Positions 10,329 to 17,833 of a stretch of DNA of 35,682 nucleotides are shown in pieces. Every line of letters starts with the position of its first letter. Positions within the stretch are counted from its first letter, which is position 1. The notes below the pieces were generated by a model that saw only the letters and a program-made list of their open reading frames with translations, was not told the DNA's origin and did not search any database. Origin of the DNA: Microbacterium hydrothermale (GTDB lineage: Bacteria > Actinomycetota > Actinomycetes > Actinomycetales > Microbacteriaceae); NCBI RefSeq assembly GCF_004854025.1, contig NZ_STGM01000013.1, positions 1 to 35,682 on the forward strand. Direction: 5' to 3'. Both the position numbers and the translations under genes were made by a program.

Positions 10329-11965
10329 CCGCCACCCTCGTCGCCCAGAACCTCGCCGGGGGATACGGCCACCGCACGCTCTTCGAGGGCGTCGACCTCA
10401 CCGTCGCCCCGGGCGACGTGGTCGGGCTGGTCGGGGCCAACGGCGCCGGGAAGTCGACCCTGCTGCGGCTGCTCGCGGGCGCCGACGAACCCCTCGCCGG
10501 AACCGTGGGCCTCGCTCCCGCCGACGCCTTCGTGGGCTGGCTCCCGCAGGAGCACGAGCGCGTACCGGGTGAGACGGTCGCCGCCTACATCGCGCGGCGC
10601 ACGGGCTGCGCCGAGGCCGCCCGCGAGATGGATGCCACCGCCGCGGCGCTGGGCGACCCCACCGCCGTCGGCGCCGACGACGCGTACGCGACGGCCCTGG
10701 AACGCTGGCTCGCGAGCGGCGCCGCCGACCTCGACGAGCGCATGCCGCAGGTGCTCGCCGACCTGGGGCTGGAGGTGGGGCCGGATGCCGCGATGACCGG
10801 CCTCTCCGGCGGACAGGCGGCCCGCGTGGGTCTGGCGGCCCTGCTGCTGTCGCGTTTCGACATCGCCCTGCTGGACGAACCCACGAACGACCTCGATCTC
10901 GACGGACTCGAGAGGCTCGAGGCGTTCGTGCGCGGGCTGCGCGGCGGGGTGGTGCTCGTCAGCCACGACCGCGAGTTCCTCGCACGCTCGGTGACCCGCG
11001 TCCTGGAGCTCGACCTCGCGCAGAATACGCACCGGATCTACGGCGGGGGATACGACTCCTACCTCGAGGAGCGGGCGACGCTGCGCCGTCAGGCGCGCGA
11101 GAAGTACGAGGAGTACGCCGAGACGAAGGCCGACCTGGTGTCGCGGGCGCGCACGCAGCGCGAGTGGTCGAGCCAGGGCGTGCGCAACGCGATGAAGAAA
11201 TCGCCCGACAACGACAAGATCCGCCGCAAGGCCGCGACCGAGTCGAGCGAGAAGCAGGCGCAGAAGGTACGACAGATGGAGAGTCGCATCGCGCGCCTCG
11301 AGGAGGTCGAGGAGCCGCGCAAGGAGTGGCAGCTCGAGTTCACCATCGGGTCGGCACCCCGGTCGAGCTCGGTCGTGTCCACGCTCTCCGGAGCGGTCTT
11401 CCGCCAGGGGACGTTCGTGCTCGGCCCGGTCTCGCTGCAGGTCAACGCCGGGGAGCGGATCGGCATCACCGGGCCGAACGGTGCCGGGAAATCGACGCTG
11501 CTGCGCGGCATCCTGGGCCGTCAGTCACCCGATGAGGGGACGACGTCGCTCGGGACGAGCGTGGCGATCGGCGAGATCGATCAGGCCCGGTCGCTGCTGG
11601 TGGGCGAGCGCCCGCTCGCCGAGACATTCGAGGCGCTGGTGCCCGAGATGAACGCCGGCGAGGTGCGGACGCTCCTGGCGAAGTTCGGGCTCAAGGCCGA
11701 TCACGTCACGCGGCCCGTCGACGGTCTCTCGCCGGGCGAGCGCACGCGCGCGGGCCTCGCGCTGTTGCAGGCTCGGGGCGTCAACGTCCTCGTGCTCGAC
11801 GAACCGACCAACCACCTCGACCTCCCCGCGATCGAACAGCTCGAGCAAGCGCTGGGCTCGTACACGGGGACGCTGCTGCTGGTGACGCACGATCGGCGCA
11901 TGCTCGCGGCCGTCGAGACCGACCGTCGCTGGCACGTCGAGGCCGGGCGGGTCACGGAGCTATAG
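10325..11965 (+). CDS. ABC-F family ATPase (ribosome-associated type)
   Basis: A 546-residue protein with two ABC ATPase domains and no membrane segments, the layout of ABC-F translation factors that act at the ribosomal E site (some protect against antibiotics). NBD1: Walker A GANGAGKS at 37-44, signature LSGGQ at 160-164, Walker B with Asp184-Glu185 in DEPTNDLD. NBD2: Walker A GPNGAGKS at 383-390, a variant signature LSPGE at 468-472, and Asp492-Glu493 in DEPTNHLD. Between them lies a basic coiled linker containing REWSSQGVRNAMKKSPDND. The ATG overlaps the stop of the membrane-protein gene. Whether this is a housekeeping EttA/Uup-like factor or a resistance determinant cannot be told from sequence alone. 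Confidence 0.9.
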   Translation: MTATLVAQNLAGGYGHRTLFEGVDLTVAPGDVVGLVGANGAGKSTLLRLLAGADEPLAGTVGLAPADAFVGWLPQEHERVPGETVAAYIARRTGCAEAAREMDATAAALGDPTAVGADDAYATALERWLASGAADLDERMPQVLADLGLEVGPDAAMTGLSGGQAARVGLAALLLSRFDIALLDEPTNDLDLDGLERLEAFVRGLRGGVVLVSHDREFLARSVTRVLELDLAQNTHRIYGGGYDSYLEERATLRRQAREKYEEYAETKADLVSRARTQREWSSQGVRNAMKKSPDNDKIRRKAATESSEKQAQKVRQMESRIARLEEVEEPRKEWQLEFTIGSAPRSSSVVSTLSGAVFRQGTFVLGPVSLQVNAGERIGITGPNGAGKSTLLRGILGRQSPDEGTTSLGTSVAIGEIDQARSLLVGERPLAETFEALVPEMNAGEVRTLLAKFGLKADHVTRPVDGLSPGERTRAGLALLQARGVNVLVLDEPTNHLDLPAIEQLEQALGSYTGTLLLVTHDRRMLAAVETDRRWHVEAGRVTEL

Positions 11966-12058
11966 CCGCCAGGCGCTCGCGGGTGCTTCGCGCAAACGGG
12001 CTGAGCGGCGAGGAACGCCCCGAGTCTCGGGACCGTTCAGCGTTCATCGTGACGCAGG

Positions 12059-12078
12059 GGGCCGCAGGTCAGCGGCCC
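12059..12078. terminator. Possible hairpin between convergent genes
   Basis: GGGCCGC and GCGGCCC form a 7-bp G/C stem with a 6-base loop. It overlaps the last codons of the minus-strand gene and lies about 95 bases after the ABC-F stop. There is no T-run on either strand, so it is only a weak terminator candidate for either convergent transcript. The rest of the 100-base gap shows nothing else. Confidence 0.3.
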
Positions 12079-12413
12079 TGGCGCTTCTTGTACGGCTTGG
12101 GCTGGCCCTTCACGATCGGGGCGCGGCCCTTCCCCTTGTTGGCCTTGGCCTTGCCGCCCCCGGGGGCCTTCTGCCTGGGTGCGGGGGGAGGAGCGTCGGC
12201 GATGCGGCGGTGGGCCTCCTCGAGCAGCAGGGTGCCCGCCGGGAGCAGACGCGTGGGAGCCGTGCGCTGGACCAGCGGCTGGCCCACCTCCTCCTCGAGC
12301 TTGTCGAGCGTCGTGTAGAGCGAGGCGAGCGGGATGCCGAGCTTCTCGGCCGCGCGAGGGAAGTGCAGCTCCTCGGCGAGGGCGGCGAACCGGACGAGGT
12401 GCTCGAGCTTCAT
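12069..12413 (-). CDS. Stand-alone LysR-type winged-helix protein with Lys-rich tail
   Basis: A 114-residue protein. Residues 1-65 match the LysR-family N-terminal DNA-binding domain (KLEHLVRFAALAEELHF, then AAEKLGIPLASLYTTLDKLEEE and VGQPLVQRT). The effector-binding domain of normal LysR proteins (about 200 more residues) is missing. In its place is a tail rich in Pro, Gly and Lys (GGGKAKANKGKGRAP, ending PYKKRQGR). ATG 12413 has GGGAGA 9 bases upstream; an ATG at 12422 directly follows the same motif and would add three residues. There is no frameshift or remnant downstream, so it looks like a designed small protein rather than a recent truncation. DNA binding is probable; a nucleoid-associated or architectural role is inference. 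Confidence 0.75.
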   Translation of the reverse strand: MKLEHLVRFAALAEELHFPRAAEKLGIPLASLYTTLDKLEEEVGQPLVQRTAPTRLLPAGTLLLEEAHRRIADAPPPAPRQKAPGGGKAKANKGKGRAPIVKGQPKPYKKRQGR

Positions 12414-12442
12414 GGCATCCATTCTCCCGTGTGCGTGCCGAC

Positions 12443-12513
12443 ATCACACGATCGGCCCGAGATCACTCGTCGCGGTCGGTCCGTGACGTGTGACCTCGAG
12501 CCGATCGTGTGAT
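12443..12513. terminator. Long palindromic element, 24-bp arms
   Basis: ATCACACGATCGGC (12443-12456) and its exact complement GCCGATCGTGTGAT (12500-12513) pair perfectly. The stem continues inward for ten more bases with two mismatches, and inner bases GTCGCG/CGTGAC can pair as well. It lies 37 bases after the GMC gene stop and upstream of the LysR-domain gene, both minus strand. It is best read as a transcription terminator without a T-run, or as a dispersed intergenic palindrome. Confidence 0.6.
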
Positions 12514-12550
12514 CTCGCGAGGGGCAGGGGGCGTGCCCGCCCGGGCGGGG

Positions 12551-14104
12551 TCAGGCGGCGGCGGATGCCAGGAAGCGGTCCGCCGTGCGCAGCGACAGCG
12601 CCATGATCGTCAACGCCGGGTTCGCGGCGATCGCCGAGGGGAAGACGGAGTTGTCGCAGATCCACAGGTTCGGGATCTCGTGCGAGCGGCCGTCGGCGTC
12701 GACGACGCCGTCAGAGGGGTCGGTCGACATACGACAGGTGCCGATGGTGTGGGCCGTGCGGGCCAGCACCATCGTGTCGCGCGCTCCGGCCGCCTCCATC
12801 ACGCGCAGCATGAACGCCGTCGCGTGCCGGTCGATCGCCTTCTCGTTCTCTCCCGCGGTGAAGGTGACGCGCGCCCGGGCGATCCCGAACTCGTCGGTCT
12901 CGTCGCTCAGCACGAGCAGATTGTCGTCGGAGGGCAGGCAATCGGCGTTGATGCCGATGCCGGCCATGAACCGGTACTGATCCAGCCGCTGCATGAGCTC
13001 CGGACCCCACAGGCCGCCGCCGCGCACGAGCGTCGTCGACAGCGTCAGCGGCATCACGCCCAGGCTCTGGACGAGGTACCCTCCGGCGAAGTCCGCATCG
13101 GCGGGACGCATCATGTCTTCGGAGATGAGCGACGACGGGTAGCCGCGGTGCCCGCGCACCGGCTCGTCGAAGCGGCCCCACACCTGCGTCGCGCCGTGCG
13201 CGAGGAAGTTCCGGCCGACCTGGCCGTTGTCGTTGGCGAGTCCGGTGTGCAGGAGGAGGCGGGGTGTCTCGACGCCGCCGCCGGCGAGCACGAGCGCGCG
13301 GCACCGCTGGCGACGGTCCACGCCGTCCTTGCGGTACACCACGGCCGCGACGTGCCCGCGCTCGTCGAGTTCGATGCCGTGCACCATCGACTCGCTGCGG
13401 ATCTCGGCGCCGGCCGCGACCGCCGCGGGCAGGTACGTATTGGCGGTGGAGGCCTTGGCATCCACCCGGCATCCCTGGTGGCACTCGCCGCAGTTGATGC
13501 ACGCCCCGCGCTCGCCGTGGTGATCCTGGAGTCGCGCTCGCGTGAGCACGGCCGCGGGGGCGTCGGCCCAGCGCACGCCGAGGGCGTCGCAGCCCTTGGC
13601 GACGAGGTTCGCCGGCGCGTTGCGCGCCGCGGGGGCGTACGCGTAGGTGCGGCTCGGATCCCATGGGTAGGGAGTCGGGCCCGAGACGCCGATGTCGCTC
13701 TCGACGCGCTCGACGTAGGCGAGCAGTTCGTCGGGGTCGACCGGCCAGTCGCGGCCCACTCCCGATTCGCTGCGCAGCGCGAGGTCGCGCCGATCGGGAC
13801 GCGGGGTGAAGGCGCCCCAGTGCAGCATCGAGCCGCCGACGCCGCGACCGCTGTTGTTCGGGCCGAACGCCGTGGGGTCGTCACCGCCGCTCAGTCGCTC
13901 CGACATCCAGTTGATCTCGACGGCCTCGGTCTCGTCGGGCGTCAGATCATCGAGTGCGAAGTGGCGCCCGGCCTCGAGCGCCACGACGCTGAGTCCCTTG
14001 CGGGCGAGTTCGTTCGTCAGCGGCGCGCCACCGGCGCCGGTTCCCACCACGACGACGTCGACCGTCTCGTCGTCGGTGAAGGTGCGCATGCCGTCGAGGT
14101 TCAT
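12551..14104 (-). CDS. GMC family FAD-dependent oxidoreductase
   Basis: A 517-residue flavoenzyme of the glucose-methanol-choline family, oxidising an alcohol or sugar hydroxyl. The FAD Rossmann motif is VVVGTGAGGAPLTNELA (about 18-34) with the ribose-binding Glu44 in LEAG. A four-cysteine motif CINCGECHQGC (202-212) resembles those of cholesterol-oxidase-like and sugar-dehydrogenase GMC enzymes and could hold an Fe-S cluster. The C-terminal GMC block carries the catalytic His in TAHTIGTCRM and the SNPALTIMAL-like segment ANPALTIMAL. No signal peptide is visible. The ATG overlaps the stop of the upstream hydrolase/subunit-3 fusion (ATGA), so the two are made together and probably work as one dehydrogenase complex. 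The substrate is unknown; a sugar, polyol or sterol alcohol is possible. Confidence 0.88.
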   Translation of the reverse strand: MNLDGMRTFTDDETVDVVVVGTGAGGAPLTNELARKGLSVVALEAGRHFALDDLTPDETEAVEINWMSERLSGGDDPTAFGPNNSGRGVGGSMLHWGAFTPRPDRRDLALRSESGVGRDWPVDPDELLAYVERVESDIGVSGPTPYPWDPSRTYAYAPAARNAPANLVAKGCDALGVRWADAPAAVLTRARLQDHHGERGACINCGECHQGCRVDAKASTANTYLPAAVAAGAEIRSESMVHGIELDERGHVAAVVYRKDGVDRRQRCRALVLAGGGVETPRLLLHTGLANDNGQVGRNFLAHGATQVWGRFDEPVRGHRGYPSSLISEDMMRPADADFAGGYLVQSLGVMPLTLSTTLVRGGGLWGPELMQRLDQYRFMAGIGINADCLPSDDNLLVLSDETDEFGIARARVTFTAGENEKAIDRHATAFMLRVMEAAGARDTMVLARTAHTIGTCRMSTDPSDGVVDADGRSHEIPNLWICDNSVFPSAIAANPALTIMALSLRTADRFLASAAA

Positions 14105-15507
14105 GCGGCGTCTCCTGTCGCGATCGTGCCGCCGACGTTCGACGGCTCCCAGTCTTCTCGGCGGCCCAGCCGCAGTTCCACGTAGCCGCGCATCGGCGAG
14201 CCGCCCGTGGCGAATCCGTCGTAGCCGACCCGCGCCATGCTCGCCGGATGCGCGAGCCACTGCCGCACGAGGTCGTTGCGCACGTCCTCCAGCCACACCT
14301 TCAGCTGAGCCGCGTCGAGAGCGCCCTCAGCGGTGCTGTCGGCGGCGCTCTCGCCCTCGATCGCCTCGCGCAGGACACGCGTCCGGTCGGCGGGATCGGT
14401 CGGCCAGTGGCGGGCGAGCGTGTCGAGCCCCGCCCGGTACGCTTCAGGGTCGGTCGGCAGGTCGGCGTTGCGCCAGCCGTCGCCCTCGCCGCGCGCGAGC
14501 TGCGCGTCGACGCGCGCGGCGATGTCGATCGCGGGGCCGTCCTGCGGGACGACCAGGTCGGCGATCTCGCGCAGCAGGGTGAGCTGGGCGAGGTCGAGCA
14601 CCTCGGGGGCGTACCCGCGGTCGTCGGGAAGAGCGCGCCGGGCCAGGATGCCGCGCACCCGGGTATCAACGCGATCGCCGGCGATGAGGCGGACCCACTC
14701 GTCGGCGACCACGGGCCCCACCCGGATCTCCTCGTCGACGAAGCGTTCGATGGCCGCGGCGGCCTCGGCGTCGCGCTCGAGCGGGATCAGGTGACCGGTG
14801 TCGGCGAGGGGGACGAAACGGGCTCGTGGGTACACCGAGGCCAGCAGGCCCGGTTGGGCGGCCGCGCCGAGGTCGGCGTCGTCCTCTCCGGCGAGCACGA
14901 GGGCGGGGAGGTCGAGCGTGCCCACCTCGGCCGTGGCGTCGACGCGGCTCCCCGTCTCGAGCCAGGTGCGCCAGGCCGCGGGGGAGGTGCGGCGGAGGTC
15001 GTCGATCGCGGCGGCGTGCGCCGCGTCGTCGAGGGGCTCGGCGGTGTTCTGCGCGAGGAAGGTCGCGGCATCCTCGTCGGAGAGGCCGCCGTCGGACACC
15101 CACGACAGCATGCGCTCGCGGCGCTCCTCGTCCATGGGTTCGGGGCGCGGGGGCGAGGGGGCCATCAGCACCACGCCGGCGAGGCCGAACAGCCGCGCCT
15201 CGCCCCGCAGGACGCGCGACGCCACGAGCGCGGTGACCTTGCCGCCCATGCTGTGCCCGCCGAGCAGCCAGGGGCCGCCAGTGTGGGCCGCCAGCGCGCG
15301 CTCGACGTGCGCGACGGTCGAGGAGAGGTCGGTCTGCGTCGCGGACGCCTCGGAACCGAAACCGGGCAGGTCGATTGCGACGAGGCGCACGCGGCCGGCC
15401 AGCCTCTCGGCCACCCGATCGAACGAGCGGGCGCTCGCGCCGAGCGCGTGCAGCATGTACAGGGTTAGGGGCGCCTCGTCGGGGACGGAGGCGGTGTCTT
15501 CGGACAT
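14101..15507 (-). CDS. Alpha/beta-hydrolase fused to gluconate-dehydrogenase-subunit-3-like domain
   Basis: A 468-residue two-domain protein. Residues about 10-260 are an alpha/beta-hydrolase: nucleophile Ser86 in GGHSMGG, a candidate acid Asp in GEDDAD (207-212), and His239 in DTGHLIPLE. Residues about 285-468 look like the small subunit (subunit 3) of gluconate-2-dehydrogenase-type GMC enzymes, with the LTLLREIADLVVPQDG segment and a tryptophan-rich C-terminal half. That subunit normally partners a GMC flavoprotein, and one is encoded immediately downstream with an ATGA overlap. Start at ATG 15507 is taken because the frame upstream looks non-coding. There is no clear ribosome-binding site; AACGGT ends 6 bases upstream, compatible with a weak leaderless promoter. 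Joining an esterase/lactonase-like fold to an electron-transfer subunit suggests one pathway of alcohol oxidation and ester or lactone hydrolysis; that is inference. Confidence 0.78.
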   Translation of the reverse strand: MSEDTASVPDEAPLTLYMLHALGASARSFDRVAERLAGRVRLVAIDLPGFGSEASATQTDLSSTVAHVERALAAHTGGPWLLGGHSMGGKVTALVASRVLRGEARLFGLAGVVLMAPSPPRPEPMDEERRERMLSWVSDGGLSDEDAATFLAQNTAEPLDDAAHAAAIDDLRRTSPAAWRTWLETGSRVDATAEVGTLDLPALVLAGEDDADLGAAAQPGLLASVYPRARFVPLADTGHLIPLERDAEAAAAIERFVDEEIRVGPVVADEWVRLIAGDRVDTRVRGILARRALPDDRGYAPEVLDLAQLTLLREIADLVVPQDGPAIDIAARVDAQLARGEGDGWRNADLPTDPEAYRAGLDTLARHWPTDPADRTRVLREAIEGESAADSTAEGALDAAQLKVWLEDVRNDLVRQWLAHPASMARVGYDGFATGGSPMRGYVELRLGRREDWEPSNVGGTIATGDAA

Positions 15508-15615
15508 GACATCACCGTTTCGCACCGCGGGCACGCGGGAGGGTCGGTTGCGGATCTCCGCGATTTGCGCAAGAGGCCCGGGTACCCGCGGGGGAAGCGT
15601 GCGGGGCGGGCATGA

Positions 15616-15648
15616 CGAACGCCCCGACCCGACGGGCCGGGGCGTTCG
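15616..15648 (-). terminator. Hairpin terminator after the SDR gene
   Basis: CGAACGCCCCG (15616-15626) and CGGGGCGTTCG (15638-15648) form a perfect 11-bp stem. The 11-base loop can add three more G-C pairs past one mismatch. It begins 10 bases past the stop of the minus-strand dehydrogenase. The T-tract is poor, as is common in high-GC actinobacteria. Confidence 0.65.
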
Positions 15649-15658
15649 CCGGGGCACG

Positions 15659-16561
15659 TCAGGGAGTGACCATGCCGCCGTTGACGTTGAGCGTCTCGCC
15701 CGAGACGTAGCTGGATTCCGCGGATGCCAGGAAGACGAACGCCGGCGCGATCTCGGCCGGCTGCCCCGCGCGCTGGTAGGTGCTCTCGTCGTCGAAATGC
15801 TCCATCTGATCGTCGGAGACGCCCTGGCTCACCTGCAGCGCCGACCAGGTGGGACCGGGGGCGACGACGTTCACCCGGATGCCGCGGGACGCGAGCTGCT
15901 GGGCGAGGCCCTTCGACAGGTTGTTGATCGCCGCCTTCGTCGCGGCGTAGTCGAGGCGATCCGGCGCGGGCACGTAGGCCTCGAGGGAGGCGGTGTTGAT
16001 GATCGTGCCCCCCTCGGGCAGGTGCGCGAGAGCGGCCTTGGTGATCCAGAACGGGGCGAACACGTTCGTGCGGAAGGTCTGCTCGAACTGCTCGTCGGAC
16101 AGGTCGTCGACTTTCTCGACCATCACCTGCTTGCCCGCGTTGTTCACGACGATGTCGAGGCCGCTGAGCGCCTCGGCCGCGTGCGAGACGAGCTCGCGGC
16201 ACGCGCCGGGATCGGTGATGTCGGTCGCGATCGAGACGCCCGTGCGGCCGGCATCCCGGATCTGCTCGAGGATGTGGTCGGCGTCGCGCTGCTCGTCGGG
16301 CAGGTGCACGATCGCGACGTCGGCGCCCTCGCGGGCGAACGCGATCGCGACCGCACCGCCGATCCCGGAGTCGCCGCCGGTGATGAGCGCCTTGCGCCCG
16401 GTCAGCCGGCCGAGTCCGCGATAGGTCTTCTCGCCGAGGTCGGGCACCGGGGTCATGTCGGCCTGAACGCCGGGCTCGGGCTGGTGCTGAAGAGGCGGTT
16501 CGACGCGGGCGTAACGCGTGACCGGATTGTCGAAGGTGAACTGGTCGCGATCGGAGGTCAT
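15659..16561 (-). CDS. Short-chain dehydrogenase/reductase (YghA / general stress protein 39 type)
   Basis: A 300-residue classical SDR with the roughly 50-residue N-terminal extension (rich in Pro/Gln, PPLQHQPEPG) typical of the YghA/YdaD group. The cofactor motif TGGDSGIG is at 61-68, NNAG at 140-143, catalytic Ser192 in NTASLEAY, Tyr205 and Lys209 in YAATK. The C-terminus has SGETLNVNGGM. It should reduce or oxidise an aldehyde, ketone or alcohol with NAD(P)(H); the substrate of this group is poorly defined and several members are stress-induced. Start at ATG 16561: TACCGT ends exactly 6 bases upstream and no Shine-Dalgarno is present, which points to a leaderless transcript. It is a single-gene unit closed by a strong hairpin. 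Confidence 0.9.
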   Translation of the reverse strand: MTSDRDQFTFDNPVTRYARVEPPLQHQPEPGVQADMTPVPDLGEKTYRGLGRLTGRKALITGGDSGIGGAVAIAFAREGADVAIVHLPDEQRDADHILEQIRDAGRTGVSIATDITDPGACRELVSHAAEALSGLDIVVNNAGKQVMVEKVDDLSDEQFEQTFRTNVFAPFWITKAALAHLPEGGTIINTASLEAYVPAPDRLDYAATKAAINNLSKGLAQQLASRGIRVNVVAPGPTWSALQVSQGVSDDQMEHFDDESTYQRAGQPAEIAPAFVFLASAESSYVSGETLNVNGGMVTP

Positions 16562-16567
16562 GCGTCG

Positions 16568-16573
16568 ACGGTA
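16568..16573 (-). promoter_or_regulatory. -10 box TACCGT, leaderless promoter of the SDR gene
   Basis: On the minus strand TACCGT is followed by 6 bases and then the ATG, so transcription would begin at the start codon. The arrangement mirrors the box before the glycosyltransferase on the other side of this 141-base divergent gap. No clear -35 was found. Confidence 0.5.
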
Positions 16574-16690
16574 GGCACCTCGCCCTCCGGGGGGCATGGC
16601 CTTGACGGAGTCCGGCAGAGGGACTCAGCGGCTCGTGGTCACCCGCATGCCTGTGGTGACGTGGCGGCGATTCCCTCTCCCGGCCGGGCC

Positions 16691-16696
16691 TACTGT
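16691..16696 (+). promoter_or_regulatory. -10 box TACTGT, leaderless promoter of glycosyltransferase
   Basis: TACTGT fits TAnnnT and ends 6 bases before the GTG at 16703. There is no ribosome-binding site, consistent with leaderless translation. It supports the GTG as the start over in-frame upstream codons. Confidence 0.45.
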
Positions 16697-16702
16697 CACG
16701 AC

Positions 16703-17827
16703 GTGTCTGCCTCGAATGCCTGCTCTCCCCTCGACAGCGACGATCCCCGAGCCGATGCGGGGTCGGTCCCACCCCGCGTCGTGCTCCACCTGGTCGACCG
16801 ATCGACAGGCGGTGTGCCCGTGGCCGTGCGCGGATACATCGCTCACACGCCCCCGGGCTTCGAGCACGTCGTCGCCTCGACGCACGCCGACGGCGCCCCT
16901 GCCGCTGTATGGACGGAGGGCCACGGAGCGGCCGTCGTGCGACACCTTCATTGGGACACTTCGTCGCCGCTGAAAGCCGTCTTGTCGTTGCGCAGAATGA
17001 TGAACACCGTGCGGCCCGATGTGGTTCACGCGCACTCGAGTTTCCCCGGTGTGTACGCCCGGGTCGTACCCGTGGGCGGCGCGCGTCTGGTCTACACACC
17101 GCACTGCTTCGCATTCGAGCGACGCGACGTGGGCCGCCCGATCCGATCGCTCTACCGGTGGATCGAGCGATCTCTGCGCCGCCGCTGCGACCTTCTCGCC
17201 GCAGCGGGGCCGGGGGAGGCGCTCACGGCCGCCGGACTCGGATACGACCCTGGCCTCCTCCGAATGATCCCCAACGTCCCCTCGGTGCGCCGCTCAGAGG
17301 AGGAGAAGCCTCGAACGGCGTCCGCTTCGACGACGATCACGGTCGGCATGCTGGGCCGGTGGGCTCCGCAGAAGGACCCCCGCGCGTTCGTCGATCTGGT
17401 CTCGGCCCTCCGCCGGGAGTTGCCCGGGGTGAACGTGCGGGCGAAGTGGATCGGAGGAGGCGACGGGGGCGTCGAATCTCCGAACGGTATCGAGATCACC
17501 GGGTGGAAATCTCCTGAGGATGTCGCTCGAGAGCTCGCGGGCCTGGATGTCTACTTGCATACCGCCGCGTGGGAAGCCGCGGTTGCAATCGCGGTGCTCG
17601 ATGCATTCGAGTGCGGCATCCCGATCTTGGTTCGCCCGATCGCAGCCATGCCCGCCCTCCCTCCGCAGGTGCGCACGGACTCCGGGCTGCAACCTCTCAT
17701 CGAGGCGACGCGGGCCGGCCGCTTCGCCCTCTGGGCGGAGGAGAACCTCGAACAATGGGATCGGTACCTCGGTGATTCCTTCACTCCCGCCGCCCAGCGT
17801 GCTGCGCTGCATGCAGTGTGGGGGTAG
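16703..17827 (+). CDS. GT4-like glycosyltransferase
   Basis: A 374-residue GT-B glycosyltransferase. The N-domain has the sugar-acceptor pattern STGGVPVAVRGY (34-45) and RPDVVHAHSSFPGVYAR (104-120). The C-domain begins near VGMLGRWAPQKDP (214-226), the usual GT4 'new domain' strand and turn, followed by IGGGDGG and an ITGW turn. The nucleotide-sugar-binding E-x7-E motif is irregular: Glu291 is followed by eight residues and then Asp300 in WEAAVAIAVLDAFECG, so donor binding may differ. It is cytosolic or membrane-associated, probably adding a sugar to a lipid-linked oligosaccharide. It converges on the next glycosyltransferase with only 6 bases between stops. Third codon positions look less G/C-rich than in the housekeeping block. 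Confidence 0.82.
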   Translation: MSASNACSPLDSDDPRADAGSVPPRVVLHLVDRSTGGVPVAVRGYIAHTPPGFEHVVASTHADGAPAAVWTEGHGAAVVRHLHWDTSSPLKAVLSLRRMMNTVRPDVVHAHSSFPGVYARVVPVGGARLVYTPHCFAFERRDVGRPIRSLYRWIERSLRRRCDLLAAAGPGEALTAAGLGYDPGLLRMIPNVPSVRRSEEEKPRTASASTTITVGMLGRWAPQKDPRAFVDLVSALRRELPGVNVRAKWIGGGDGGVESPNGIEITGWKSPEDVARELAGLDVYLHTAAWEAAVAIAVLDAFECGIPILVRPIAAMPALPPQVRTDSGLQPLIEATRAGRFALWAEENLEQWDRYLGDSFTPAAQRAALHAVWG

Positions 17828-17833
17828 TGCTCC

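Noticed and set aside
8729..11032. 767-codon open frame on the minus strand across xerD, the membrane-protein gene and the ABC-F gene
   Set aside because: It spans several well-supported plus-strand genes and its translation is low-complexity Arg/Gly/Asp.
12509..14185. 558-codon open frame opposite the GMC gene
   Set aside because: The GMC protein shows FAD, cysteine and His motifs along the full length; the opposite frame has none.
14798..16702. Upstream extension of the first glycosyltransferase to a protein of about 1000 residues
   Set aside because: The extension runs antisense through the hydrolase fusion and the SDR gene; the -10 box and family N-terminus place the start at 16703.
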